Positions 43,901-55,277 of a stretch of 64,000 nt of DNA are shown here, in pieces. The notes beneath the pieces are model-generated. The model saw nothing but the letters and a program-made list of their open reading frames with translations. It did no database searches and was not told the origin of the DNA. The stretch lies in NCBI RefSeq assembly GCF_030384665.1, contig NC_083675.1:1732001-1796000 (forward strand), given 5' to 3'. A program made the translations under genes and the position numbers. Position 1 is the stretch's first letter. Each line of letters starts with the position of its first letter. This stretch comes from Lodderomyces elongisporus. Its lineage: Eukaryota; Ascomycota; Pichiomycetes; Serinales; Debaryomycetaceae.

Positions 43901-44005
43901 AATTTTCTCGTTGACTCCGAAATCTGGGGAAACTTCATACTAAATTTCTATCCTCTCTTAAAAAAATTTTTCTTTTTTTTTTTCTGATAAACTTTATCTT
44001 CTCTA

Positions 44006-44036
<31 letters not shown>

Positions 44037-46309
44037 TTGTCAGACACTTTTCTCCAGATTCAGACATAAAACTTTATATACAGTGCAATCTCAAAGAATA
44101 GAGGGTCACGAACCATAGAGAATAAGAACAAATATAAAAGAACAACAACAACAACAACAACAACAGCAGCAGCAGCAATAGTAGCAAACACATATACAAT
44201 ACAAAAGAAATATAATAGAATACAAATGAAATCGAGATTTTGACACTTTATATTATACTTCTCCTTTTTCTTTATCCTTTACCCTCCACCCTCCACCCCC
44301 TCCTTTTCAAAGAGGCAAATGCAACGGTTAGGAATATGTTCCTATGTGTCACATATTGACTTCAATTTCCATCCTTTGAATAATAGATAATATAATTATG
44401 AAAATTCATTCATACTATTCTTCTTCTTCTTCTTCTATTTAGTGCACTAACTGCTGAAATGTCATTTAAAAAAATGAACATTTATACATACAAATAAAGA
44501 ATGAAAGTTGAAAAAATAAAGGGGAGCAAACGTACAGACAGACAGACAGATAGATAACCAACGATTTCTCTTTAACAAAAAAAGGTAAAAAAACTCCGTG
44601 ATCGACAAAAAGTCATGAAACTTTCTCGATCGAGTCAATTTTTTAGTTTAGCCTTTTATATTTTTCTCTTTTGTTTTTTTTTTGTTTCAAGGTTGGGTTT
44701 AAGTATACTGGAGAGAAGGAAAACAAAAAGGGATCAAAAGTAACATAGAGGTAAATACATATATTTTTCTTTCACTCTCTATTTCCACACGAATTCTTAT
44801 TGGATAGAAAATTTAATTGTTTTTTTTTTTAAAACAAAAATTCAATATTTGTTGCCCTTATCTCTTCTTCCCCGCAATTCTTTACTCTTATCGTGACCCT
44901 TATTTGCACGTCACTCCTTTCTAGAATACTTTATTACCAATGCCCACACACCCCCAACACACACACTCCTTGATCCCTTGATTTCCTTTTACAATACCTC
45001 TTGTTGTTCCATACTAGAGTAGATGTCTCCCCCCTTTTTTATTCTTTTTTCTTATTTCTTATTTGCCCTTCATTTAATTCCAGCGCCCTTCACCTTTTGA
45101 TTGCCTTGTTTCCTTGTCAAAATAAGGTTAAGTTGAATATTGATAGGTAAAAAAAAAAGAAAGGGTTGCAAGAGTGCCAAGATATACAAAATTGTAAAGC
45201 ATATTGAAGAAGACTGCAGTATTGCGTCACCAACGTCAACAAAGTAACATCAACTCACTGATAGGAAAAAGAGGGAGAATTAAGTTTATTCTGCCAACTC
45301 AGTATTAACAGAAGCTATAGAAACTACTGTTTTGATTCTCTGTTTTGTTCCTAGCAATTTTACACTTAACAATAAATATATTAAGAATGAAGTAATATAC
45401 AAAAAGAGAGAGAGAGAAATGGGTAACCATACCATACGCAAAAAGGACAACCTTTTTCATAATTAGAATAACATAAATGAATAAAAAAAGAACAAAGAAC
45501 AAAGTGGAAACTTGTCATTTAATAAGCCTAAGAAATACAAAGAAAGAGAATGTGGAGTAAGAAATGATGAGCACTGGCTCATTAGATGGATGAATATGAC
45601 TTGTAGGAGAGAAATAGAGAGAGTGAGAAAGAAAAAAACAACAACAACAACTGTAACTTGTAATGCCCAGTAAATATAACCAAAGAAGAAAAGAGTATTA
45701 CAATACTCATTCTTTTATTTCAAATTACTTGGATTGTTACCAAGAACAAAGTGTAAATGTGAATGTCTTGGTAAAAGCATGGTGATATCGAATGTGAATG
45801 TAAACTCTACAAGAACAAATGATTAAGAAGAAAATAGAAAAAGTGGGTGTTGAGTCTTGGTGTGTTTTTTTTTTTGTAGTATGCGACTTATTACAACTTA
45901 TAAACACCGATAATTGCGAGTCTCGGATAAATCGTACCGAACCAAAACAAAACATGAACAATACAAAAACATAGACAAGACAAGTATAGTAGAAAAAAAA
46001 TTCTTGCTTACTGATCCACATACTCTAACCTGTGTTGTATTACTGTCCATACAAATGGTTTGTAGAAGATTGTTCAGTTTTTGTATCTCTTTATATATAT
46101 ATAAAAATACAATAAAGAAAAAAATGTGTTGCAAAAACCAAAAGGAAGAAAGAAAAAAGAGAGAGTGGGAGTGAGACTGAGAGAAAGTAAAAACTTTTTG
46201 ATTCTTTTTTTCGTATCAGGTAACATTTTCGGAATAACTCTGGAATCAAGAGCTACAAAAACAAAAAAAAAAAAAGGGTACATTCAAAAGGGAAGATACA
46301 TTTTGTAGT

Positions 46310-46354
46310 TACCCATTACCCATTAAAAGTAACTTGGAAAATGGGAAACGGGTA
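46310..46354 (+). other. imperfect 15-bp hairpin
   Basis: The left arm TACCCATTACCCATT (46310-46324) pairs with AATGGGAAACGGGTA (46340-46354) at 13 of 15 positions around a 15-base loop. It is more GC-rich than its surroundings. It could be a transcript structure or a terminator; its function is unknown. Confidence 0.5.
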
Positions 46355-47084
46355 GTCTCATTCTTTTTATTTTCTGTTTCCGTTCTTTTGCAAATGTAGT
46401 TACCTTTAGTTGAGTCAAGAAGTAGACAAATGTTTCAATAGCAAAGTAACAAGATTTATGACGTAGTTCAAGAATTCCATTCTATATCCATTCTATACAC
46501 TATACTTAAAAAATAATATTCATTAAAAGGAAGAATATAAAAAAAAAAAACAAAGGCATTAGGAGGTCAAGAATAGATTCTAAACAATTTCAGGATCATA
46601 ACAATTAAAACTTCCCAACTGCTGCGCAAGAACAAGAAGATGCAAAAGAATAACTTTCAACGGAGATGGATGAATGTATCGGTTTATTCTTATTTTTATT
46701 TTCTTTTTATTTACAATTATTTGAGAAATTTGAATAATAATAAAAAAAAGAATCAGAGTCTAGAAAAGTGAAACTTATACATCTGGTATCATTGTCCAAT
46801 CAAGTATGAGGTATTACTAATCATTTATGTAGGTTTGTACTCTTTTTCCAATCTTTTATTTTAATTTCAGTTTATATATTATTTTCGATTCCTCTTTTGT
46901 CCCTTTATTTTTTTTTGTATACATGTAGGCTTTACCAAGTGACGACTAATTGTGTAATTAATTGTACTGCTGCTGCTCCGAAAAAACATATTGTGAGCAA
47001 TTAATGCATAGAATAATTCAACACTAAACCGGTCCGAAAAAACAACAAAAAGGGAAAAAGGAAGAGAAAAAGGGAAAAGGGGGA

Positions 47085-47092
47085 TCACGTGA
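47085..47092. promoter_or_regulatory. TCACGTGA palindrome
   Basis: Perfect Cbf1/bHLH-type palindrome in the 8.2-kb region, 2 kb from the PH-like gene and 6 kb from the C2H2 factor. Its target is unclear. Confidence 0.35.
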
Positions 47093-49119
47093 GAGTCCCG
47101 TGTGTAGGTTTATACAACACATTCAAATCACACTGTGCTTGTAATCTGTAGATGTATAAATATTCATAACATTTGGAATGAACTAAATAGGAGATACAAT
47201 TTAGGTGTGGGGTACATACAACCCAAGAAAAAAAAAGGAAAAGAAAACAGAAGAAAAAACAGAAAAAAAAAGTAGAGGGTAGAGCGGTTAGGAAAACTCT
47301 CGGGTATATCGTATCAGAAGATAAAAAGAGAAGAAGAAAAAAATAATAAGAAAAAGACATGACGCGTACAAAAACGAAAGAGAGAGAGAGAGTGATCGAC
47401 TACAAACACAAAAGGTTTTGATTTTTTCTTTTAATTTTTTTTAAGAAAAAAAAAAAGAAAGGGAATAAAAGAAGGGAAAGAGTTCATAACTGAAGCTGGT
47501 GATAATCTTTCATTTTAAAAGTAACAACAATACCTGGAACAACTGTTGTATTACCATGACATAGTTTTAACAAACTTATTATGCTGTTCAAGGGTAGATG
47601 GCAGTGTGTTGATATTTCAACACAATCAAATTGAGCAAATTCTTGTCTCTTTGTTAACTTTTTTTGTTATTCTTTCCCAATTGCCCACTCCCCCCCTCCT
47701 CCTCCTCCTCCTCATGTCAACTTAAGCGCATCACAAAGCCACTTTTTTTTTTATTTTTATTTTTTTTATTTTTTTTCCTCTTAAACAAATCACAAACATA
47801 CTTACGTCATAAAACTTCTCTACCCTACTCTACCAGCCTCTATATATATTTGATGGAACGATACAAGCGAAGCAACAGCAATATAGTCTCATACTCTTCC
47901 AATCTTTATTTTCTTTTTTGGCTAAACTGCCGATGAAAATATGCTGGAAGCAAGAAAAAGAACAAAAAAAATATATATAAAGCAACAGCAATATTGGCTT
48001 AGTACATTTTGTATTGCAAGAAAGAGTAAGTGAAGTTACCCAGATAAAAAACACAAAAAAACAAATGAGTTATGAACTGAAAGAGCCGGAAGTCGAGAAG
48101 TTTGACTCTATCTATGTTTATTTTTTTCTTTTTGTAAGCTTTTAACAGTGACGATTGAAATATGTAAGCGGTAGAGCCGAATCAGTATCTTATTCTCTTA
48201 TTCTTGTTCTTTTTTTTCACTTCTTGATGTAGTTAATGAAATGGAGAAGGTAGGCTTGGGGATGAAGAAGGAAGTTGAGAGCAAAAAAAAATGGCAAAAT
48301 ATAAATATAAAAATTAAAAACTTAAAAGAAATTTAGACGTTAAAAGCGTCATTTGCAGCACAGAGCAAACATCACATGAGATTTAGTGTTCTGTTTTTTT
48401 TTTCTTTTCCAACTACCAAGTATTTTGTTTGTTTGTGAGCGTGCGGGGAGGAGGGGGTGGGGGGACAAAGAAGCATAAGTAATTCTTGTATTTATTTCTT
48501 GTAAAGTGAAGATGGTAGATTAGTTTGCCCCTTCTTTTGTTTTTAAAGACATCAATCATTAACAACATACTCATTGAAATCAATATGTGTGTATATGTGT
48601 GTGTGTGTGTGTGTCTGTAAGAACATTACTGAGTGCAATAATAGTTGTCAAGAGTATCATAACAGAGACATTTATGCTGTTGATGCTTTGTACAATAGCT
48701 CGTATTGTGCAGCGTTCTTTGTTCGTCACTGCTGTCCACTTTTGTTCCTCTTGTTTTGTTTCATTTTATTTTTTATTTTTTTATTTATTTTTATTTTTTA
48801 TATTTATTTTATTTATTTTCCAAAAATAAATTGGTGCTTCGGCAGGAGGTACTTTTCTAATCTTTAAATTTCAAATAGACGTGATACCTTACAAAAGACC
48901 AAAAATAAAAAGTTGATATAAGTATATATATATATATATGAGTATATATATATCCTTGCATTTCCCTCCCAATGGTTTCTTTTCATCCGTTCTGATATGG
49001 TATAATTTCACTTTTAACTAGTCTTGATTCTCCATATATTAGCATTTCACATACTCTTTCCTTTCCTTTCCTTTCCATTTATTTTTTCTTTTTTTGCACT
49101 CAAACTTGTGTCTCCAACG

Positions 49120-50742
49120 ATGGAAAGCGAAACACCACTACCTGCATATTCAGCACCTTTGGACCAGTTGCCTCAATATGAACCATCCATCAACTTTCAA
49201 GGTATGGCTTTGATCAAAACAGAATTTATCACACCATACCAAGCAAACACTGGCACAAGAGCATGGAAACCAGTTATTTTGCAGATGAACTCTACCCAGT
49301 TGCAAATCTACAATATAAATGTCGACAAGAAGTTGCAAGACATAATTGTCAACTTGTACTTTGAACTCAATAGCTTGAACCAGCTAACAATTGACTTGAA
49401 CGCCGAATACAAAAAGAACAACAATGGTGTCGATTTCGATTTCCATCGCAATAGCGCCGATGCCGAATACTTGGATGATTTGTTTTCAGGCGATGCATAT
49501 GGCAGCGGCGGCCCTGTTGATGGATGCAAATCGATATTCAACGAGTCGAAATTTAGCAAACTTTGCAACAAGATTAAGACACAAAAGACACAAAAGACAA
49601 TGGCCCATATCAAAGACTATTATCACATATTAAAAGATAACCAACTATTATTTGAACCAAGCTTTAATGAAAGTACAACAACAGCAACAGCAACAGCAAA
49701 AAAAAACTTTGACAAGTACAAAGGGCAACTCCTCCATTGCTACTCCTTAGCCAATTTACACGTTGGCGAAGCACCGTCCTTGAACCAGCTCATCTCAGCA
49801 ATGTACAAGGAAGACCAAAGCTCATCCCCAAGCAACAACTCTTCATTAGTTAAATACAAGAATACATTGCGGTTGCGAATAGAATACAAACAAATCTTGC
49901 TTCAGTTTTGGTCATTTCATGCAATGGTGAGTTGGTTTAGAAGCTTGATGATTGGGAAAGATCTTAGTCAGCCATTAGAGTCAAGAACAGTTACCAAGTT
50001 GAAATCTATACCAAGCCGATTCAGCAGTAGAAACAATGCCTTACTAGCAGCCACTGCTGCTGCTGCATCATACGGACAACGAAACAGAAGTGGTGGTGGA
50101 AGTAGAAATAGAAATAGAAGCAGGAGTAGAGGGAACATTTCAAGTGAAGTTGTCGAAGAGCCAACAGAGATTGAAGACGTTTACTCCAATCCTACAAATC
50201 AATACTTGGCACACAAGGAGGATAACACTAACATTGATAACAATAACAATAACAATAATGCTAGCTCGGCCGAGTCAACACATAGCTCAGTATTTGAACG
50301 CGAATCACGTTCTAGCTCATCATCCATATCCTCCTCATCAGCTTCATCTTCTTCGTCTTTGTTTTCTACTTCCGATTCTTCAGATATTGGTCTGGTGACT
50401 ATACACAACTACAAATTCGTATCCAAGGACAATGTATACACCACAGTTGAGAAGCAATACATTTCCAACTGTTTACCTGATCTCAACTCATTCGATAAGT
50501 GGAGCGGCAAGTTGGTTACGATAAGTAATGCAGACCATTTCATTAGGGACGAGAGAAGCTATAAGAACAAGAACGATGTTTTCATCAGCTACTCCGCCTT
50601 GGGCGACTTGGTCAATTTGTACGATAAGAAATTTCAACAATTGGAGAGTAATTCGTTGGGCTTGCATGCCAAGAATAGTGGTAAATTGTGCACTACAAGG
50701 ACTTTTTTGATCCATCAAGATGGGTTGGTTGCCGTAGCCTAG
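49120..50742 (+). CDS. PH-domain-like protein (YHR131C/YNL144C type)
   Basis: 540 residues from the ATG at 49120 (MESETPLPAYS). An upstream in-frame hydrophobic extension starting at 49024 lacks an ATG and is leader. Segments with PH-domain character are WKPVILQMNSTQLQIYNIN near 50, KGQLLHCYSLANLHVGEA near 205 and LRLRIEYKQILLQFWS near 255, ending in a Trp-containing helix (SFHAMVSWFRSLM). That is a PH domain split by long linkers, as in the yeast YHR131C/YNL144C pair of unknown function. A Ser/Arg/Asn-rich disordered region (about 320-430) follows, then a conserved-looking C-terminus (NCLPDLNSFDKWSGKLV). Two LPxY motifs (LPAY, LPQY) near the N-terminus may bind WW domains. The assignment is by pattern only. 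Confidence 0.6.
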   Translation: MESETPLPAYSAPLDQLPQYEPSINFQGMALIKTEFITPYQANTGTRAWKPVILQMNSTQLQIYNINVDKKLQDIIVNLYFELNSLNQLTIDLNAEYKKNNNGVDFDFHRNSADAEYLDDLFSGDAYGSGGPVDGCKSIFNESKFSKLCNKIKTQKTQKTMAHIKDYYHILKDNQLLFEPSFNESTTTATATAKKNFDKYKGQLLHCYSLANLHVGEAPSLNQLISAMYKEDQSSSPSNNSSLVKYKNTLRLRIEYKQILLQFWSFHAMVSWFRSLMIGKDLSQPLESRTVTKLKSIPSRFSSRNNALLAATAAAASYGQRNRSGGGSRNRNRSRSRGNISSEVVEEPTEIEDVYSNPTNQYLAHKEDNTNIDNNNNNNNASSAESTHSSVFERESRSSSSSISSSSASSSSSLFSTSDSSDIGLVTIHNYKFVSKDNVYTTVEKQYISNCLPDLNSFDKWSGKLVTISNADHFIRDERSYKNKNDVFISYSALGDLVNLYDKKFQQLESNSLGLHAKNSGKLCTTRTFLIHQDGLVAVA

Positions 50743-51910
50743 AACATTAATTGTGCATGAGCAAAGAAAATAAATTAATGAGTAACCAGTCAATAACTCA
50801 TCATTTATTCTTCGCAAAGACAAAAAAGAAAAACATGAAAATATAGATGGCCAGCATAACTATGCGATTAAGTGGTTGAGTGATAAATAGCATTAACGGA
50901 CTATAGAGTAACGAACTAATGTCGATACGAATAATATAAGAAACGATTTAATGATGAAATTATTGTTGCAGTGTAGTATTACAAACCTGTCTTTGCGATT
51001 TATGAGCTAGTGTAGTGAATTTTTTTTTTTTTTTTTTGGCTGAGACAGGTGGCAGCAAAGAATGAAGAAAAAAACTTGAACTAGAAAGAATATACAAAGT
51101 ATTAGGGGACATAAAACTTGCTCTGTAATAAAACTAATTTGTATCCCTAATGCAACATCGTGCTTACTTGGCAGCAATTGATCTCGTAGTTGCTCCACGT
51201 CGTATTTTATCATGCAGAAAAAACTGATATCGTACAATTTCCCTATTCCATAAATATCTTGTCATATAGCTTCAGAACTAGAACTCCTCTACATGTGCTT
51301 GTATGTATGTATATATATACATACACATGTAATATGAACTATTGGAGAATATAGAATGGACAGGATGAAAATGACAAAATCTGACGAGATTTGTAAAGTA
51401 AAGTAATGTGCGTGTCAACTCTTTTTCTTTTTCTCTTTTCTTTTTTTTTTTCTTTTTTTTTATTATTATTTCAGTTTTGTTTTTTCTTGTTGGGTCTAAC
51501 CGTTAGTGAAAAATTGTATATCTACCCATTTTCTTTTCCTTGAGAGTTTTTCATCAACTGGAAGAACAAAAAAAAAAAAAAAAACAAACAAACAAGAAAA
51601 GAAAGAAATCAAACAATCCTACTTTTACCTTTTCTTTAATCTCATCAATTCTGAATTCACCTATAAATTCGACTTGAAGTTACTTTCATTCTTTTCGAAA
51701 TAAAAGAGAATAAAGCACACACACCCCAACACTAACACACTTAACACACCCACCCTCTTTCGCGCCCACTGTCTTTACCCTGCAAGAAGCTATCACCCTG
51801 ATATATACATACATATACATATATATTTAATTATATCTTCGAATCCCTTGATAAAAGAAAACATTTTAGAATTAAAACAATAATAACCAATTATCACCAA
51901 ATTGCTCAAT
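50743..51910. other. intergenic upstream of SCP160
   Basis: A 1.17-kb tandem gap. It holds a 20-T run near 51019-51038, a perfect TGTATGTATAT palindrome (51304-51325), T-rich strand bias (51419-51465), an A17 run (51567-51583) and a CACACAC/AACACAC tract (51715-51752) before an A-rich leader. No gene is supported. Confidence 0.55.
51304..51325. repeat. perfect 22-bp AT-rich palindrome
   Basis: TGTATGTATAT followed directly by its reverse complement, about 590 bases upstream of the SCP160 start. It could extrude as a cruciform, but AT dinucleotide DNA makes chance palindromes common. Confidence 0.7.
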
Positions 51911-54900
51911 ATGCCTTCACCAGCCGAAATTATTGCCGCACGTCTTAACCGCGACTCAGAAGACTACGAGTTGAAACAAGAGTTGGAGTATAAAAATGTT
52001 GATGATGCCGTTTCAACAACTTCATCAACTAGGGCTTCGACTCCTTCCATCACGGACGAATCTGCCTTCCCCGCATTGGGCATGAAATCAAGCAATGGTA
52101 GTGGTGCTGGTGCAGGTGCAGGTGCTGCTAGCACTCATGCCACCACAAACTGGGGTCCCACGATGAAATCACCAAAAGGTGTTGATCCTGCATCTCTACC
52201 ATCAAACGATCCTGCAAGACAAGCTGCTAATGTCAAAAAGTCCACTTTCTACCCAAAGATGAGAGCTCACCAACCTTCTGTGCAAGAGGCTTTTTCTTTG
52301 GACATTGAGGATCAATTAAACGTGTCACGTCCAGAGTTTGTCAAGATTTTGACTTTTGTTATGCAAGAGACAAAGACAAGCATTGAATGTACCAACTCTC
52401 AACACACCAAAAAGAGAACTTTCTTGATCACCGGTAAACCCGAAGAGGTTAAGTCAGCCAAGAGATTGGTGGTTAAAAAATTGACCAAACCTATAAGTAT
52501 CAAATTCACCGTGCCCGCTGCCTTGAGATCGAGAATTATTGGACAAGGTGGTAAGAACTTGAAACCTATTATTGCTGCTAATGAAGTCAAGATTGAAATC
52601 GGCGAGGAAGAACATGATGCGAAAAATGAGAATGTTAGTACCAAGAACGACGAGGACTCTAACTTTGTCAACAACAAAGAACAGGAAGATGACGAAGAAG
52701 AAGAAGAAGAAGATGATGATGATGACATTTTCTCCAAAACTATTCAAATCACTATTGATGGTGATGTTGAAGGTGCCAAAAGAGCCAAGTCCCAGATCTT
52801 GGCTATTGTCAAAGAAGAGACCAAAAACTTGTCCACCAAAGTCAGCTTGGATGAAAGAGTCAAGCCATTTGCTATTACTGAATTAAAATCTCTCGTTGAT
52901 AAGTATTCTGATTTGGATTTTTCAATTCCAGACTACAAATCAAGCAGAACCTCGTTGCTCATTGTTGGTGAACGTGAATCAGTTCTTGAAGCTAAATCTG
53001 ATGTCAAGGCCGCTTTGGAGAAATTAAGCAAGAAAATTACTGTTGAAGAAGTACCAATTCCACAAACCAAACACCAGTTCTTGCCTATTGCAGACGTATT
53101 GGAAAAGTGTAATGTCTTGATTCAATTACCTAAGGATGGCGAACAAAATGTTAAATTTGTTGGTGAAAAGAAGAACATCAAACTTGCACAAGATGAGGCA
53201 AGAAAAGTGACCTCGCAATATAAAGTCGAGGTTTTGGACATGTCCAAGGCTCACAAAGGTAATTTGAAACACGTTAGAGCAGTTGCTGTATTATTAAACA
53301 AGACTGGTGCATTTAAGGAAATCGCTCAAACTAATGATGTGACAATTCACGTACCACATGCAAAGGAACTTCAAGGCGAGTCCTCCACCACTTCTTCTAT
53401 TCCAATTCAAATTGTTTCCAAGAGTGGCGACGACAAGATCAAGGCTGCAAGAAAAGCAATCGTTACTCAAGTCAACAAAATCACCCCTGAACAGACAAAG
53501 GTTATTGACGATATTGATGCATTCTTCCAAGGCAAGATTGAAGAGACGATCAAGGATGTTGCTAAAGCTGAAAATGTGCAATATGTTATTTTAGGCACAA
53601 CCATTACCTTGTTTTCAGCACAACAAAAACAAGATGAAGAAGCTGATGACTTTGATGACTTTGAGACTGCCGATGTTGACCAGGGAGCTTTTGATAAGAT
53701 CAATACTGCTTTGACTGACTTGAGACAATTGGCAGCCAAATTGACCTCTGAATCGTTAAAGGCAAGTCAAAAGGAGATTCAAGTCGTTTTCGGTCCAAAG
53801 GGTACAACTTTGAAATCAATTTTGGCCTCAGTTGAGCCTCAAACTGTGACTGTTAAATTCAATGAAAATTTGATCAACATTCATGGTATTGATTCATCGG
53901 TTGTACAAGTCAAGAAGGAGATTGAAGCCGTGTTGGCAGAAGCTAAAGAGTACCCAGATGGTTACTCTTCTACAGTTCAAGTGCCTGCTTCTGTTGTTTC
54001 CAGATTGATTGGAAGAAATGGTGCCAACTTGAATGCACTTCGAGACGAGTTTGGTGTAAAGATTGATGTTCCATTGCTTGCCAATGGTAATGTTGCCTCT
54101 TCTGCATCACACGGTAAAGATGATGGAGAAAAGGTTGAAATCACTGTTAAAGGTGTTAAGAAAAACGTCGAAGAAGCCAAGGCTAATATCTCAGCTTCGG
54201 CTAAAAAATGGGCCGATGAAACACTTGTTAGATTGAGAATTGAACACCAATACCATAGGAGAATGATTGGTGCTCAAGGTGTCTACATCAATCGTTTGCA
54301 AGACAAGTACCACGTCAAGATTAGATTCCCATCAGCCGATTCTTCCTCAAGTGCGCAATCTACTTTTGCTGATGCACCAAAATCCAAGGATGAAGTGACT
54401 ATCAAAGGTCCATCCAAGATGGTTGCAAAAGCCGAAGAGGAATTGAAGGAGTTGTACAAGTTTGAGCAAGAGAATGGGTACAAGGAGACCATTAGAATTC
54501 CATCAAAGGCCATCTCACGTGTTATTGGTAAAGCTGGTGCAACAATTAATGACATTGCTGATGGAACTGGTGTTGAATACAAGTTTAAGCGTGATAATGC
54601 TGCATCCGAGGAAAAAGATGGTTTTGTTGAAGTTGAGCTCACTGGTTCCAAGTCGGCCTTGAAAGAGGCTAAGGCCAAGATTCAAGAAATTATTGCTGAT
54701 GTTGAGAATTTTGTTGTTGAAACCGTTAAAGTTGACCCTAAGTACCATCGTGACTTGGTTGGTCCATACGGATCTGTTATGAAACATATCATTACTCAAG
54801 CCGGTGGAGACAATCTTCCAAGACAGAAATACAATAGGTTGATGTCTATCCCCAACGAAGGTTCTGGGTCCGACGAGGTTGTTTGCCAGGGAGATAAGGC

Positions 54901-55240
54901 CATTGTGGAAAAAATTGTTCAAGCTATTGAAAAAATTGTGGAGGAAAAGAAAGCAACAATCTCTGAAGACTATGAACTTGCTAAAGAGAAGCATAGGTTT
55001 ATTATTGGACCCGGTGGCTCTACTCGTTCTGAAATTGAGCGTGAGTTTAAAGTGCAATTGAGTATTCCAAAGAGAGAAGACGAAAGCATTGTGGTGAAGA
55101 TTAAAGGTTTGCCTGAAAACATTGAGAAGGCCAAATTGAAAATCACCGAGTTGACAAAAGATAAGGAGACCAAGAATGGTAAAAAGAACAAATCAAACGG
55201 CGAGTCCAAAGAAAAGGAAGCTGTTGAAGTTGAAAACTAG
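51911..55240 (+). CDS. SCP160: multi-KH-domain RNA-binding protein Scp160 (vigilin family)
   Basis: 1109 residues from the ATG at 51911 (MPSPAEIIAARL). At least seven KH GxxG loops are readable: IIGQGGKNLK (about 208), GPKGTTLK (628), LIGRNGANLN (698), MIGAQGVYIN (785), VIGKAGATIN (871), LVGPYGSVMK (949) and IIGPGGSTRS (1030). Degenerate KH repeats lie between 290 and 600, and yeast Scp160 has fourteen in 1222 residues. The protein associates with polysomes and the ER and affects translation of specific mRNAs and ploidy. An acidic insert (about 237-275, EEEEEEDDDDD) interrupts the KH domain after the first clear GxxG. I find no CTG leucine codon in this long, highly expressed frame, in line with CTG avoidance. 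Confidence 0.93.
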   Translation: MPSPAEIIAARLNRDSEDYELKQELEYKNVDDAVSTTSSTRASTPSITDESAFPALGMKSSNGSGAGAGAGAASTHATTNWGPTMKSPKGVDPASLPSNDPARQAANVKKSTFYPKMRAHQPSVQEAFSLDIEDQLNVSRPEFVKILTFVMQETKTSIECTNSQHTKKRTFLITGKPEEVKSAKRLVVKKLTKPISIKFTVPAALRSRIIGQGGKNLKPIIAANEVKIEIGEEEHDAKNENVSTKNDEDSNFVNNKEQEDDEEEEEEDDDDDIFSKTIQITIDGDVEGAKRAKSQILAIVKEETKNLSTKVSLDERVKPFAITELKSLVDKYSDLDFSIPDYKSSRTSLLIVGERESVLEAKSDVKAALEKLSKKITVEEVPIPQTKHQFLPIADVLEKCNVLIQLPKDGEQNVKFVGEKKNIKLAQDEARKVTSQYKVEVLDMSKAHKGNLKHVRAVAVLLNKTGAFKEIAQTNDVTIHVPHAKELQGESSTTSSIPIQIVSKSGDDKIKAARKAIVTQVNKITPEQTKVIDDIDAFFQGKIEETIKDVAKAENVQYVILGTTITLFSAQQKQDEEADDFDDFETADVDQGAFDKINTALTDLRQLAAKLTSESLKASQKEIQVVFGPKGTTLKSILASVEPQTVTVKFNENLINIHGIDSSVVQVKKEIEAVLAEAKEYPDGYSSTVQVPASVVSRLIGRNGANLNALRDEFGVKIDVPLLANGNVASSASHGKDDGEKVEITVKGVKKNVEEAKANISASAKKWADETLVRLRIEHQYHRRMIGAQGVYINRLQDKYHVKIRFPSADSSSSAQSTFADAPKSKDEVTIKGPSKMVAKAEEELKELYKFEQENGYKETIRIPSKAISRVIGKAGATINDIADGTGVEYKFKRDNAASEEKDGFVEVELTGSKSALKEAKAKIQEIIADVENFVVETVKVDPKYHRDLVGPYGSVMKHIITQAGGDNLPRQKYNRLMSIPNEGSGSDEVVCQGDKAIVEKIVQAIEKIVEEKKATISEDYELAKEKHRFIIGPGGSTRSEIEREFKVQLSIPKREDESIVVKIKGLPENIEKAKLKITELTKDKETKNGKKNKSNGESKEKEAVEVEN

Positions 55241-55261
55241 AAATGGGAACAAATTTTATTT

Positions 55262-55277
55262 CCCCCCCCCCCCCCCC
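55262..55277 (+). repeat. C16 homopolymer in SCP160 3' region
   Basis: Sixteen consecutive C residues starting 22 bases after the SCP160 stop, within the expected 3' UTR. The exact length is likely to vary between strains and reads. Confidence 0.9.

Larger units (their letters stand above)
40936..49119. other. 8.2-kb gene-free region upstream of the C2H2 factor
   Basis: A head-to-head gap without any credible coding frame. It is AT-rich and simple-sequence-rich: TTG repeats (41210-41231), CTGTGT words (41940-41970), CTTT repeats (42068-42090), TATATA tracts (42780-42795, 42950-42975, 48917-48953), GACA repeats (43780-43800, 44535-44550), ACA then GCA repeats (44142-44175) and GTGTGT (48592-48614). 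A hairpin is at 46310-46354 and a TCACGTGA at 47085. I see no long inverted or direct repeat and no transposon remains by eye. It may hold an extended promoter, long untranslated leader, non-coding RNA or centromere. Confidence 0.6.

Noticed and set aside
45305..48054. Several 60-95-codon frames in the 8.2-kb block
   Set aside because: All are Phe/Lys/Tyr-rich translations of simple sequence, with no conserved motif on either strand.
49024..49119. Hydrophobic N-terminal extension of the PH-like protein
   Set aside because: It has no ATG and is T-rich leader. The ATG at 49120 is followed by a normal N-terminus. The same logic removed the extensions before 35086, 14841, 23151, 51911 and 63266.
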